From Deltaproteobacteria bacterium (GTDB lineage: Bacteria; Myxococcota_A; Polyangia; Polyangiales; JADJMO01): a stretch of 64,000 nucleotides of DNA. Below the pieces are notes generated by a model. It ran no database searches. It was not told the DNA's origin and saw only the letters and a list, made by a program, of their open reading frames with translations. A program made the translations under genes and the position numbers. Below, piece after piece: positions 42,196-51,445 of this stretch; position 1 is the stretch's first letter, and the number at the start of each line of letters is the position of its first letter. The stretch lies in the NCBI GenBank assembly GCA_022843175.1, contig JALHOE010000008.1, positions 1 to 64,000 of the forward strand. The letters run 5' to 3'.

Positions 42196-43401
42196 CTAGT
42201 AGCCGAGCGGTTCGTGCCCAGCGGTGTCAACGTACGGCGCGCCCTTCGCCCACTTGATCTCGTCGAGCATGAGGTAGCGCGTCTTGTCGCCGCTCTTGCT
42301 CCTGGCCGCGGCGGCGTAGACGATGCGGTCGTCGCCGACGAAGATCGCTCCGCCGGGACCTCCGTTGGTGAAGCTCGCGTTCCCGTTGGAGCGAACGACC
42401 TGGAGAATGCCGCGGTCACCGCTGTTGACCATGTGCCATCCGCCGCTCGTCGACGCGGGGCACAGCGGTCCGCACGTGCTCAGTGCGTGCGCCGTGGCGT
42501 AGCTGTCGTCGAACCAATGACCACCCGAGAAGAGCATGTGATAGCTGCCGTCCGCGTCGCGGATCACGGCCGGGTTCTCGCGGACGTTGTCCTCCCACGT
42601 GCCCGGCCCGCCGTAGCCGTTCATCACCTCCATCGAGCTCCCCGCGACGAGCTTCGTCCACGTGGCGTCGACGCGCGCGCCCATGATGCTCGACGACACG
42701 CCGCCGCCGTACTGCTTCCAGTACGTGTAGCGACCGCCGTCCTTGTCGATGAACATGAACGGATCGATGAACTGCTCGCCCTTGCCGGCGTCGATCGCCA
42801 GGCCCTCGAACGTCCACACGCCATCTGGTGAAGGCGCGGTGAGCACAGCGATCGAGCGCGTGTCCCAGCGGCCGTCGACCTTTGCGGCCTGCGCATCCGG
42901 CACCGAGACCCACATCACGTATTTCTTCAGCGCCGCCGAGTAGACCAACCCCGGCGCCCACCAGCCTCCGATCTCCTTGCCGTTGTCGGACAGTCCCCCG
43001 AGCGCGAACGACACGCTCGAGCGCACATCGGCGAACGACACCCAGTCGCTCGTCCTCCACACGTGCGACATGCTGGTGCAGAAGACGTAGTGCACCTTGC
43101 CCGCATCGTTCTCCGACACCACCGCAGGGTCGGCGCAGGGCAAGGGTTTGTCGGGACGGAGCAGCGCGGTCGTCGGCGGCGCCGGCTTCGAATCGGGCTT
43201 CGCGGTGTCGGGCAACACGTCGCTCGGCGCGACGCTGTCCTCGGGTGTCGCGACATCCTCCGTCACCGGCGTCGAGTCGGCGACGTCGTCGAGCGCGACG
43301 GAGTCCGCGGTCGGCGCGGCGTCGCTTTCGTTGGCATCGGCGTCGGCGACGCCGCCGCAGCCGACGAGGGAGATGAGGAACACAGCCGCGAGGGAGCGCA
43401 C
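42196..43401 (-). CDS. GH43-like beta-propeller lipoprotein
   Basis: 401 residues from a GTG start. Lipobox LVGC (Cys14), then an Asp/Thr/Val-rich linker of about 70 residues. The catalytic-like domain has 'DPAVVSENDAGKVHYVFCTS', 'GWWAPGLVYSAALKKYVMWV', 'FIDPFMFIDKDGGRYTYWKQ', 'VRENPAVIRDADGSYHMLFS' and a final 'GHEPLGY'. The repeated Asp-Pro and Glu-Asn-Pro elements match five-bladed GH43 glycosidases (arabinanase/xylosidase type), where Asp, Asp and Glu are catalytic. Probably a surface glycosidase; the substrate is unknown. Confidence 0.75.
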   Translation of the reverse strand: MRSLAAVFLISLVGCGGVADADANESDAAPTADSVALDDVADSTPVTEDVATPEDSVAPSDVLPDTAKPDSKPAPPTTALLRPDKPLPCADPAVVSENDAGKVHYVFCTSMSHVWRTSDWVSFADVRSSVSFALGGLSDNGKEIGGWWAPGLVYSAALKKYVMWVSVPDAQAAKVDGRWDTRSIAVLTAPSPDGVWTFEGLAIDAGKGEQFIDPFMFIDKDGGRYTYWKQYGGGVSSSIMGARVDATWTKLVAGSSMEVMNGYGGPGTWEDNVRENPAVIRDADGSYHMLFSGGHWFDDSYATAHALSTCGPLCPASTSGGWHMVNSGDRGILQVVRSNGNASFTNGGPGGAIFVGDDRIVYAAAARSKSGDKTRYLMLDEIKWAKGAPYVDTAGHEPLGY

Positions 43402-43543
43402 GCTCGGTGCTCTGCACGAAGCGATCCGCGCAGGAGAACCGCGGTTTCTCGCTGGATTCGCGCGCGCGCTGGAGGGCTCGGTGACCACCATCGGTGTGAC
43501 ACCGGGCAGACGAGAACCTGATCCTCGAGGGACCGAGCGCGCC

Positions 43544-44806
43544 TCAGGAGGGTGTGGTCTCGACTTCGGTCACCGGACTGCGGCGGAGCGTCTCGCTCAT
43601 GCGCGCGGCCACGACGAGCCCAGAGCCGAAGGTGAGCGCGGCGACGATCCACATCGCCGAGGGGAGCCCCAGCGCGTCGGCGGCGACGCCGGCGAGCACT
43701 GCGCCGAACGCGTACCCGAGGTCGCGCCACAGGCGATAGACGCCGACGGACGACGCGCGCCAGGACGGATGGGCGACGTCGCCAATCGCCGCGAGCAGCG
43801 TCGGATAGACCATGGCCGTCCCGATGCCGAGCAGCGCCGCGCCGGCGGCGAAGCCGACGAAGCCGCGGGAGACGATGACGAGCACGATGCCGACGGCCTG
43901 CACCCACATGCCGCCGGCGATGAGCCACTTGCGACCGATTCGATCGGACCACGCACCGGTGAGCAGCTGGCTGAGGCCCCACGTCGCGGGGTAGATCGCC
44001 GCGAGGGTGCCGATCTGCGCGAGGTTCATCCGCGCGGCGGCGAAGAACAGCGGGAAGAGCCCCCACGCCATGCCGTCGTTCAGGTTGTTGACCAAGCCGG
44101 CCTGGCTCACGCTCGAGAGGTTCTTGTCGAGGAGCGAGGTGCGCCAGAAGATCTCGCGCTGCGTGGGCACGCCCTCGGGCGGAAGCTCGCCGTGGAGCTT
44201 CGACTCGGCGGCGACGTGGTGCTTGGTCTCGCGCACGACGAGCGCCGAGAGCGCGAGACCGATCGCGACGAACCCCACGCCCAGAAAGAACGGCTGCGGG
44301 CGCAGGCCGTAGTGCGCCGCGATGAGGCCGGTGGCGAGCGCGCTGCCGGCGACGGCGAAGTAGCCGGCGAACTCGTTGAGCCCCATCGCGAGTCCGCGAT
44401 TCTTCGCGCCGGCGAGGTCGATCTTCATGATGACCGTCGTCGACCAGGTGAGCCCCTGGCTCACGCCGAGGAACGCGTTCGCCACCAGCACCCAGGTCCA
44501 CGATGGGGCCCACATGAGGAGGAACGGCACCGGCGCGGCCACGAGCCACCCGGCGACCAGCACGTGCTTGCGGCCGAAGCGATCCGAGAGCCGCCCAGCG
44601 AGGTAGTTCGTGAACGCCTTCGTGACGCCGAAGACGACGATGAAGGACAGGATCGCCGTCTTCGCCGCGAGGTGGAACTCCTGCTCGGCGATCGGCGAAA
44701 GGAGCGTGCGTTCCATGCCGACCATCGCGCCGACGAACGCGTTGACCACGACGAGCAGCGAGAACTGGGCGAGGTTCTCCCGCAGACCCAGGCGCACCGC
44801 GCTCAT
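43544..44806 (-). CDS. MFS transporter
   Basis: 420 residues with about 12 membrane segments. MFS motif A appears in the 2-3 loop ('AGRLSDRFGRKHVLV') and again in the second half ('TGAWSDRIGRKWLIAGG'). Other features: 'VFGVTKAFTNYLAGR', 'VYRLWRDLGYAFGAVLAGVA'. Substrate unknown. Its ATG overlaps the stop of the ArsR-rhodanese gene by four bases (44803-44806), so it is co-translated with that regulator and probably controlled by it. Such pairs occur in sulfur- and metal-stress loci. Confidence 0.85.
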   Translation of the reverse strand: MSAVRLGLRENLAQFSLLVVVNAFVGAMVGMERTLLSPIAEQEFHLAAKTAILSFIVVFGVTKAFTNYLAGRLSDRFGRKHVLVAGWLVAAPVPFLLMWAPSWTWVLVANAFLGVSQGLTWSTTVIMKIDLAGAKNRGLAMGLNEFAGYFAVAGSALATGLIAAHYGLRPQPFFLGVGFVAIGLALSALVVRETKHHVAAESKLHGELPPEGVPTQREIFWRTSLLDKNLSSVSQAGLVNNLNDGMAWGLFPLFFAAARMNLAQIGTLAAIYPATWGLSQLLTGAWSDRIGRKWLIAGGMWVQAVGIVLVIVSRGFVGFAAGAALLGIGTAMVYPTLLAAIGDVAHPSWRASSVGVYRLWRDLGYAFGAVLAGVAADALGLPSAMWIVAALTFGSGLVVAARMSETLRRSPVTEVETTPS

Positions 44807-45522
44807 GGTTCCCCACGCTCGACCCTGAAGCCGCGCGCTCGCCAGTCGACGACCCCCTGCTCCATCCGGCGCGCGGTGAAGCCCTTCTTCTGCAGCAACT
44901 GCACGGCCTCGATCGCCATCACGCAGTACGGGCCTCGGCAGTAGGCGACGATCTCCCGGTTCTTCGGCAGCTCCTTCAGCCGCGCGCGCAGCTGGTCGAT
45001 GGGGATCGAGATCGCACCCGGTACGTGCGCCGCGCGGTACTCCTCCACGGGACGGACATCGAGCACGGTGACGTCGCCGCTTCGCACCCGACGGAGGAGC
45101 TCGTCGCCCTCGACAGGCTCCAGACCTCCCGAGCGGAGCAGCCGCTCGAGCGCGCCGCGCTGCTCGAGGTACGTGCGGCTGACCTGCTCGACCTCCGCGA
45201 GGCGAGACTCGGCGAGCCCGCGCAGGGCGACGAAGAAGCGCGCGACGTCCTCGCCGGCGACGCGGTATTCGACGTAGAGGCCCTTCTTCTCGGCGTCGAC
45301 CAGGCGCGCGGCGCGGAGGACCTGCAGGTGCTTCGACGCGTTCGCGATCGACAGCGCAGCTTGCTCGGCGAGCGCCTCGACCGTGCGTGGGCCCTGCGTG
45401 AGAAGGTCGAGGAGCTCGAGCCGCTTCGGAGCCGAGAGCGCCTTTCCGAGCCGGGCGAACTGCTCGTAGATCGAGTCCTTGAAGCGGCGGTGGTCGGGCG
45501 TAGCCACCCGAAGAGTATTCAA
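44803..45522 (-). CDS. ArsR-type regulator fused to a rhodanese domain
   Basis: 239 residues. The ArsR winged helix-turn-helix (about 15-95) is 'FARLGKALSAPKRLELLDLL', 'VEALAEQAALSIANASKHLQ' and 'LYVEYRVAGEDVARFFV'. The rhodanese domain (about 135-235) is 'LDVRPVEEYRAAHVPGAISI', with the active-site loop 'IVAYCRGPYCVMA' carrying a catalytic Cys, then 'GFTARRMEQGVVDWRARGF'. It probably senses reactive sulfur or metal stress through the rhodanese Cys; this is inference. It starts 12 bases beyond the cusA stop, with a palindrome in between. Confidence 0.85.
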   Translation of the reverse strand: MNTLRVATPDHRRFKDSIYEQFARLGKALSAPKRLELLDLLTQGPRTVEALAEQAALSIANASKHLQVLRAARLVDAEKKGLYVEYRVAGEDVARFFVALRGLAESRLAEVEQVSRTYLEQRGALERLLRSGGLEPVEGDELLRRVRSGDVTVLDVRPVEEYRAAHVPGAISIPIDQLRARLKELPKNREIVAYCRGPYCVMAIEAVQLLQKKGFTARRMEQGVVDWRARGFRVERGEP

Positions 45523-45529
45523 CCACTCA

Positions 45530-45543
45530 ATTGATTAGTCAAT
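45530..45543. promoter_or_regulatory. inverted repeat, probable operator of the ArsR-rhodanese gene
   Basis: ATTGA-TTAG-TCAAT is a perfect 5-bp inverted repeat in an AT-rich pocket spanning the end of cusA and the region just before the ArsR-rhodanese start at 45522. It could let the last two genes be controlled separately from the pump genes. Confidence 0.55.
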
Positions 45544-48500
45544 CGATGGATCGGCGCCCGGTAGCGGCTTCGCTAGGACGGTGCGGCGCGACAGAGCGCG
45601 CCCGCGCCATATCACCCACGCAGCGGGGACGACGAGCAACGTGAGCAGCGTGAGGGACACAAGGCCGCCCCACATCGGCGCCGCGATCCGCTTCGCCACG
45701 TCTGCGCCGACGCCCGCGTCGAGCAGGACCGGCAGGAGGCCGAAGATGTTGGTCATCACGGTCATCAGGAGCGGACGAACGCGCTTGCTGCCGGCCTCCA
45801 CCGCGACGTCGGCCAGCGCTGCGGCGTCGCGGAACCCACTTGGTCCCCCGCGCGCCTCCCACGCCTCATCGAGGTAGACGACCATGACGCTCGCGGTCTC
45901 GGCGGCGACGCCGAGCAGCGCGATGATGCCAACCCATACTGCGATCGAGGTGTTGAACCGCGCGAACCACAGCGTCCATACGGCGCCCACCGCGGCGAAG
46001 GGGACGGCGCTCATGACGAGCAGCGTCTGCGGCACTCCGCGAAAGTTCATGTAGAGGATCAGGAACACGATCCCCAGCGTGAGCGGGATGACGTAGGCCA
46101 TGCGCGTGCGCACACGCTCGAGCAGCTCGTATTGTCCCGTCCACTTCACCACGTAACCCGGCGGGAGACTCACCTCACGCCCGACCACCCGCTTCGCGTC
46201 GGCCACGTAGCTGCCGACGTCGCGTCCCTCGATGTCGACGTAGATCCATCCGGTGAGCTGGCCCGACTCGCTCTTGATCATCGGAGGCCCCATCACCGTC
46301 TCGATCTTCGCGAGCTGGCCGAGCGGTAAGAACGCGGCGGGCCTGGCCGGCGTCGCGGAGGCGCTGGGCATCGAAGAGCTCATGCCGACGTCATCGGTCG
46401 CGGTCGCGACGCCCATCCCCCCGGCCGGCTCCATTTCGCCCGCGCCGCTCGCGGGCGTGACGGCGCCCGGGGGGCGGTTCGCGGGCGTAGTCCGCACCGG
46501 CACCAGCACCTCTCGCAGCGACGCGAGATCCTGCCGAAGGTCCCGCGGGTAGCGCACGTTGATGCGATAGCGCTCGCGGCCCTCGATCGTAGCGCTCACG
46601 TCCATGCCGCCGATGGTGCTCTCGACGACGTCGAGCACGTCCCGCACCGTCACGCCGTAGCGCGCGATCGCCTCACGGTCGGGCGTGATGTCGAGGAAGA
46701 AGCCGCCCAGCTCGCGCTCGGCGTACACCGACCGCGTGCCGGTCACCTTGCGAAGCGCGAGCTCGATCTGACCGTTCACGGCGACGATGCCCTCGAGGCT
46801 CGGACCGAACACCTTCACGCCGACCGGCGTCCGGATCCCGGTCGAGAGCATGTCGATCCGCGCCTTGATCGGCATCGTCCACGCGCCCTGCACGCCCGGC
46901 AGCGAGGCCTTCGCCTCGAGCTCCGCGACGAGCTTCTCCATCGTCATACCGGCGCGCCACTGTTCCCGCGGCCTCAGGCGCACGACGGTCTCGAACATCG
47001 AGAGCGGCGCGGGATCGAGCGCAGTGTCGGCGCGCCCGGCCTTGCCGAACACCTGCACGACCTCTGGCACGCTCTTGATCTGCGCGTCCTGGAAGCGAAG
47101 GAGTCGGCGCGCCTCCTCAATCGGGATCGAGGGCACCGTGATCGGCATGTAGAGGAGGTCGCCCTCGTAGAGCGGCGGCATGAACTCCGAACCGAGGCGC
47201 GCGAACGGCCACGCCGTTGCGGCGGTGAGAGCGACCGCCAACATCAGGACCCCCCACCGCGCGCGCAGGCACGCGCGGAGGATCGGCCGATACGCCGCCA
47301 CGCACAGACGGTTGATCGGGTTCTGGCCCTCTGGTCGGATCTTGCCGCGGAGAAACCACACCATCAGCGCCGGAACGAGGGTTACCGCGAGGAGCGACGC
47401 GAACGCCATCGAGGCCGTCTTCGCGAGCGCGAGGGGGCGAAACAATCGGCCCTCTTCGCCCTCGAGCACGAAGACGGGGAGGAACGCGATCGTCAGGACC
47501 AGCAGCGCACCGAACATCGACGGCCCGAGCTCCCTTGCGGCGGCGATCACCAGCTCCTTCCGCTCGACCGTCGACCCCTCGCGCTCCGCCTGCTCGATCT
47601 TCTTGTGCGCGTTCTCGACCAACACGACCGCCGAATCGACCATGTCGCCGAGCGCGAGGATCACCCCGGCCAGTGACATGATGTTGATCGTCATGCGCAG
47701 CGCCCAGAACGCGATGAACGATCCCGCGGTCGCCGCGACGAGGGTGATCACGCTCACGAGGGAGGAGCGGATGTGGAACAGGAACACCCCGATGACGATC
47801 AGCACGACGGCGATGATCTGCGCGACGTTGGTGCCGAGCGTCCTCACGGAGGCGGTAATGAGCTGGCTCCGGTCGTAGACGGGCACGACCTTCACGCCCG
47901 GCGGCAGCGAGCCCTGCACCTCGGCGAGCTTCGCCTTCACTCGGTTGATGACGTCGAGCGCGTTTTCGCCGTAGCGCATGACGACGATGCCGCCCACGAC
48001 CTCGCCGCGCCCATCGAGATCGACGACCCCGCGGCGGATGTTGCCGCCGACGACGACGGTCGCGACATCCTTGATGCGGATCGGCGTGCCGTCGGCCCTC
48101 GTTACGACGACCGCGAGCTCGATGTCGCGCTTGTCCCTGATGTAGCCGCGGCCACGCACCGCGTACTCGTGCTGCGCGAGCTCCACGACGCGGCCCCCCA
48201 CCTCGTCGTTCGCCCCTCGAATTGCGCCCGCGACCTGCGCGACGGTGATCCCGAACGCCTTCATGCGCACGGGATCCATTTCGACTTGGTATTCCTTCTC
48301 GAACCCCCCGACGCTGGCGACCTCGGCGACGCCCTCCACGCCCTGCAGCCAATAGCGCAGATACCAATCCTGGAACGACCGCAGCTCCTGCAGGTCGTGC
48401 TTCCCGCTCTCGTCGACGAGCGCGTACTGAAACACCCACCCGACGCTCGTCGCGTCGGGCCCGAGCTGCGGGCTCACCCCCGGCGGCAACTTGTCGCGAA

Positions 48501-48873
48501 CCTTCGAGAGATACTCGAGCACGCGCGCACGCGCCCAATACACGTCCGTCCCGTCCTCGAAGATGACGTAGACGAAGGACATGCCGAACATGGTGAAGCC
48601 GCGAACGGCCTTCACCCGCGGCGCGCCGAGGAACGTCGTGACGATCGGATACGTGACCTGATCCTCGATGACTGTGGGATTGCGCCCCATCCACTCGGTC
48701 GCGACGATCACCTGCGTGTCGGACAGGTCGGGCAGTGCGTCGAGCGGCGTGTTCCGCGCCGACCACACGCCAAACACCGTGATCGCGAGCGCCACGATCA
48801 CGACCAGGAGTCGATTGCGCCCGGAGAAGTCGATGACGCGGGCGACGAACCCCAACCGCGTCTCAGTGGCCAC
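45535..48873 (-). CDS. cusA: CusA-like heavy-metal RND pump (Cu/Ag type)
   Basis: 1112 residues from a GTG start overlapping the cusB end. HME-RND features: N-terminal 'RNRLLVVIVALAITVFGVWS', 'DALPDLSDTQVIVATEWMGR', 'VFQYALVDESGKHDL', transmembrane helix 4 as 'LGDMVDSAVVLVENAHKK' (about 410-422, matching the copper/silver HME4 type rather than the DFG type of Czc pumps), and the C-terminal 'LLGVAAETASVMVVYLDEAW'. An insertion of about 50 residues (about 793-847), rich in Met, Ala, Pro and Gly, sits in the second periplasmic loop before 'FLPLGQLAKIETVMGPPMIK'. It forms the inner-membrane part of a tripartite efflux pump. Confidence 0.9.
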   Translation of the reverse strand: MATETRLGFVARVIDFSGRNRLLVVIVALAITVFGVWSARNTPLDALPDLSDTQVIVATEWMGRNPTVIEDQVTYPIVTTFLGAPRVKAVRGFTMFGMSFVYVIFEDGTDVYWARARVLEYLSKVRDKLPPGVSPQLGPDATSVGWVFQYALVDESGKHDLQELRSFQDWYLRYWLQGVEGVAEVASVGGFEKEYQVEMDPVRMKAFGITVAQVAGAIRGANDEVGGRVVELAQHEYAVRGRGYIRDKRDIELAVVVTRADGTPIRIKDVATVVVGGNIRRGVVDLDGRGEVVGGIVVMRYGENALDVINRVKAKLAEVQGSLPPGVKVVPVYDRSQLITASVRTLGTNVAQIIAVVLIVIGVFLFHIRSSLVSVITLVAATAGSFIAFWALRMTINIMSLAGVILALGDMVDSAVVLVENAHKKIEQAEREGSTVERKELVIAAARELGPSMFGALLVLTIAFLPVFVLEGEEGRLFRPLALAKTASMAFASLLAVTLVPALMVWFLRGKIRPEGQNPINRLCVAAYRPILRACLRARWGVLMLAVALTAATAWPFARLGSEFMPPLYEGDLLYMPITVPSIPIEEARRLLRFQDAQIKSVPEVVQVFGKAGRADTALDPAPLSMFETVVRLRPREQWRAGMTMEKLVAELEAKASLPGVQGAWTMPIKARIDMLSTGIRTPVGVKVFGPSLEGIVAVNGQIELALRKVTGTRSVYAERELGGFFLDITPDREAIARYGVTVRDVLDVVESTIGGMDVSATIEGRERYRINVRYPRDLRQDLASLREVLVPVRTTPANRPPGAVTPASGAGEMEPAGGMGVATATDDVGMSSSMPSASATPARPAAFLPLGQLAKIETVMGPPMIKSESGQLTGWIYVDIEGRDVGSYVADAKRVVGREVSLPPGYVVKWTGQYELLERVRTRMAYVIPLTLGIVFLILYMNFRGVPQTLLVMSAVPFAAVGAVWTLWFARFNTSIAVWVGIIALLGVAAETASVMVVYLDEAWEARGGPSGFRDAAALADVAVEAGSKRVRPLLMTVMTNIFGLLPVLLDAGVGADVAKRIAAPMWGGLVSLTLLTLLVVPAAWVIWRGRALSRRTVLAKPLPGADPSID

Positions 48874-50039
48874 TGTGCCCGCCCGGCGTTCCGGTCGTCG
48901 CTCGGAGACGACTCTCCGAGTCAATGAGGAACTGCGCGCTCGTCGCGACGCTCTCGCCGGCGGCCAGCCCGTTCGTCACGCGATAGTGGCCAGAGACCTG
49001 CGGCCCGAGCGTGACCTCGCGCGGGACGATGTGCGCGCTGCCGTCGTCCGCCCGGTGCACGACGAACACGACGTTGCGCGTGCCGGTGTGTACGACCGCA
49101 CTCTCTGGGATCGAGAGGCCGCGACCGAGCGGGAGATCGATCTCTGCGGTCGCGAAGGCGCCGGGCTTGAGCTTCCCGTCGGCGTTCGGCACGTCGAGCC
49201 GGATCTTGAGCGTGCGCGTCGCCTGATCGATGATCGGCGCGATGAACGTGACCTTCGCGGTGAGCGGATCCGATCTGCCCTCTACGGTGAGCTTCGCCAC
49301 CTGACCGAGCGCGACGTGCGGGACGTCTGCCTCGTAGACGTCCACGAGCATCCACAGATGGGTGAGATCGGAGATGGTGAACAGCTCCGCCCCGGGCTCG
49401 ACGTAGGTGCCGAACACTGCTTGCTTGGCCACGAGCACCCCGGCGCGGGGCGAGGTGACGGCGTAGGTCCTCTGCGGCTCCAACGTCTTTTCGAGCCGAT
49501 CGATCTGCGCTCTCGGCACGTCCCACAGCAAGAGACGGCGCCGCGACGCCGCAACGAGCTTGTCCCTCATCTTGGCGTCCGCGTCCTCGGCCTCCACGTC
49601 GCCGAGGTTCAACCGTTGGCTGTTTGAGGAGCGCGAGGTGCTCGAGCTGCGCGGCGTAGACCTGTTGACTGTAGATCGCGGCGAGCACCTCGCCCTTCTT
49701 CACCGACCTCCCGACAAAGTCCGCGGGGAGCGCCTCGATGAAGCCCTTCACCTTCGTGTGCACGTGTGCCGTGCGCGTCTCGTCGAGGGCCACGACGCCG
49801 ACGGTGCGGAGCAGTTTGGTGAAGTCGCGCTGCTCGACGGTCGCGGTCGCGAGCCCGAGCGGTCCGATCCGAGCGGGATCGATCACGATCGGCGCGTAGC
49901 CGGGCACGTGTCCCTCGTGCGGCCCACCGCCGACCGCGCTCGAAGCGGGCACATGCCCGCTGTGATCCTGCTTCTGCGCGCAGTTGCCGCCGAGGCCGAC
50001 CAGGGCCAACGTGACGACAGCGAGCGCGCGCGCGTTCAT
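48863..50039 (-). pseudogene. cusB: CusB-like periplasmic adaptor, reading frame broken by one base
   Basis: Two frames together give one complete adaptor of about 391 residues. The 5' frame (50039 to about 49625) starts with a lipoprotein-like signal (MNARALAVVTLALVGLGGNC), a His-rich stretch 'KQDHSGHVP..GGGPHEGHVP', then 'HVHTKVKGFIEALPADFVGR' and 'QQVYAAQLEHLALL'. The 3' frame continues 'QRLNLGDVEAEDADAKMRDK', 'TYAVTSPRAGVLVAKQAVFG' and 'TRTLKIRLDVPNADGKLKPG', ending with His-Ser-Gly-His. The switch is at the AAA run 49623-49625; removing one A restores the frame. It is a real mutation, a sequencing error or a slippery site. Overlaps cusC and cusA by a few bases. Confidence 0.8.
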
Positions 50040-51307
50040 GACGGCACCGCGATGCGAACGACGCCGACAGCGCGCCCGAGCTTGACCCACGCTGCGCCGA
50101 GGCGAACCTCCGACACGACCTGCTCCATGCGCGTCATGCGGAGCATCGCCAGCGCGTCGAGCACCGACACCAGCGGCACCTGCCCGGTCGCGTAGCTCGC
50201 GAGCTGCAACGACACGGCCTGACGCGCGATGGGGACGAGCTTGTCGCGCGTGGTCTCGAACCGAATCCTCGCCGCGACGACGCCGCCTCGCGCGCTCGCC
50301 ACCTGGCCCTCGATCATCGTGCGCATCGCCGCGGTCTCGGCGTCGACCATGCTCGACATGTGGGTCGCCTCGGCCACGCCGGCACCGAGCTTCTCGCGCC
50401 AGATCGGCAGACTCACGCCGACCATCAGCATCACTCCCGGTCCCTCGTTCATCGTGTACGACGGGCCGGTCCGCACGAACGCCATCGGGTTGTACATCGC
50501 GTTCATCACTGCGACGTCGGCCGACGCCTTCTCGAACCGGTGCTTCATCACTGCGAGCTCGGGACGCTTGGCGATCGCGATGGCGACGAGCTTGGTCGCG
50601 TCGGGCGGATCGGTCGTGGGGATCGTGAGCGACGTCGGCGGGACAACGGCGGCGATGGGACGCGCGAGGGCCGCGTTCAGCATCGACCTCGCCGCGACCA
50701 GCTCGGCGTCGACGGCGGAGCGCTCGCCCGTAAGCCGGGCGACGTCGAGCCGTGCGCGTACGATATCGCCAGCGCTGCCGCTGCCGCCCTCGAGGCGCGC
50801 GAGCGTCGCCTCGACGATGTCCTTCGCGGTCGCGATCTGTTCATCGAGCACCGTCTGCATGCGCTCGCGCTCGACGACCATGAGGTACGCGATCAACGCT
50901 TCGGCCGCGACATCGAGCGCGACTCGCTCGACATCCGCGCCGGCTGCGCGCGCGTCTGCTTCCGCTGAGGCCTTCTTCTTACCGAGCACGCCCGAGAGGG
51001 GAAAATCCTGCTGCAGGAGCAGGCTCGCGTCGGCGCCCATCATCTTGAACGGCAAGTGATCGAGCGACACCATGACCATCGGGTCGGGCAGCGCGGAGAC
51101 CACCTTCGGCGCCTCGTTCAGGGCGTTGGTCTTGGCGGTCGCCGCCGTCAGCTCGGCCCGATGAGTCTTGGCCCAAACGACCACGTCGTCCGGGCGGAGC
51201 GGCGACGGCAGCGCGTCTTTCGACTGTGCCGACGCGTTCGTTGCGGCGAGCGCGATGGATGCGGCGCCGACGGCCATCGGGAGCCAGGAGAGCCGGCGAG
51301 AGCGCAT
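50036..51307 (-). CDS. cusC: CusC-like outer-membrane efflux protein (TolC family)
   Basis: 423 residues with a signal peptide (LPMAVGAASIALAATNASA). Two OEP repeats typical of TolC-family proteins: 'QQDFPLSGVLGKKKASAEAD', 'LEGGSGSAGDIVRARLDVAR' and then 'RPELAVMKHRFEKASADVAV', 'LPIWREKLGAGVAEATHMSS', 'YATGQVPLVSVLDALAMLRM'. It is the outer-membrane channel of the pump. First gene of the five-gene minus-strand locus; its stop overlaps the cusB start by four bases (50036-50039). Met is frequent, which fits copper or silver handling. The start ATG 51307 gives the signal peptide. Confidence 0.85.
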   Translation of the reverse strand: MRSRRLSWLPMAVGAASIALAATNASAQSKDALPSPLRPDDVVVWAKTHRAELTAATAKTNALNEAPKVVSALPDPMVMVSLDHLPFKMMGADASLLLQQDFPLSGVLGKKKASAEADARAAGADVERVALDVAAEALIAYLMVVERERMQTVLDEQIATAKDIVEATLARLEGGSGSAGDIVRARLDVARLTGERSAVDAELVAARSMLNAALARPIAAVVPPTSLTIPTTDPPDATKLVAIAIAKRPELAVMKHRFEKASADVAVMNAMYNPMAFVRTGPSYTMNEGPGVMLMVGVSLPIWREKLGAGVAEATHMSSMVDAETAAMRTMIEGQVASARGGVVAARIRFETTRDKLVPIARQAVSLQLASYATGQVPLVSVLDALAMLRMTRMEQVVSEVRLGAAWVKLGRAVGVVRIAVPS

Positions 51308-51445
51308 ACCCTGCCGAAACAGCAAGTCGTGGGCCGCGCGGTCGTTGCGCCGTTCGATCCGGCCCGTGGCACCATTCTCGAACCGCTGCGACGGGGAGAG
51401 AACGCTCGCCATGGTCTGCATCCGCCTCGAAAAGCCGATCGCGTG

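Noticed and set aside
43097-44944. 615-residue plus-strand open frame
   Set aside because: Antisense to the GH43-like and MFS genes; no domains, extreme Arg/Glu/His content.
48863-50039. Two separate adaptor genes
   Set aside because: The two frames join into one adaptor at a single base and neither half is a complete family member.
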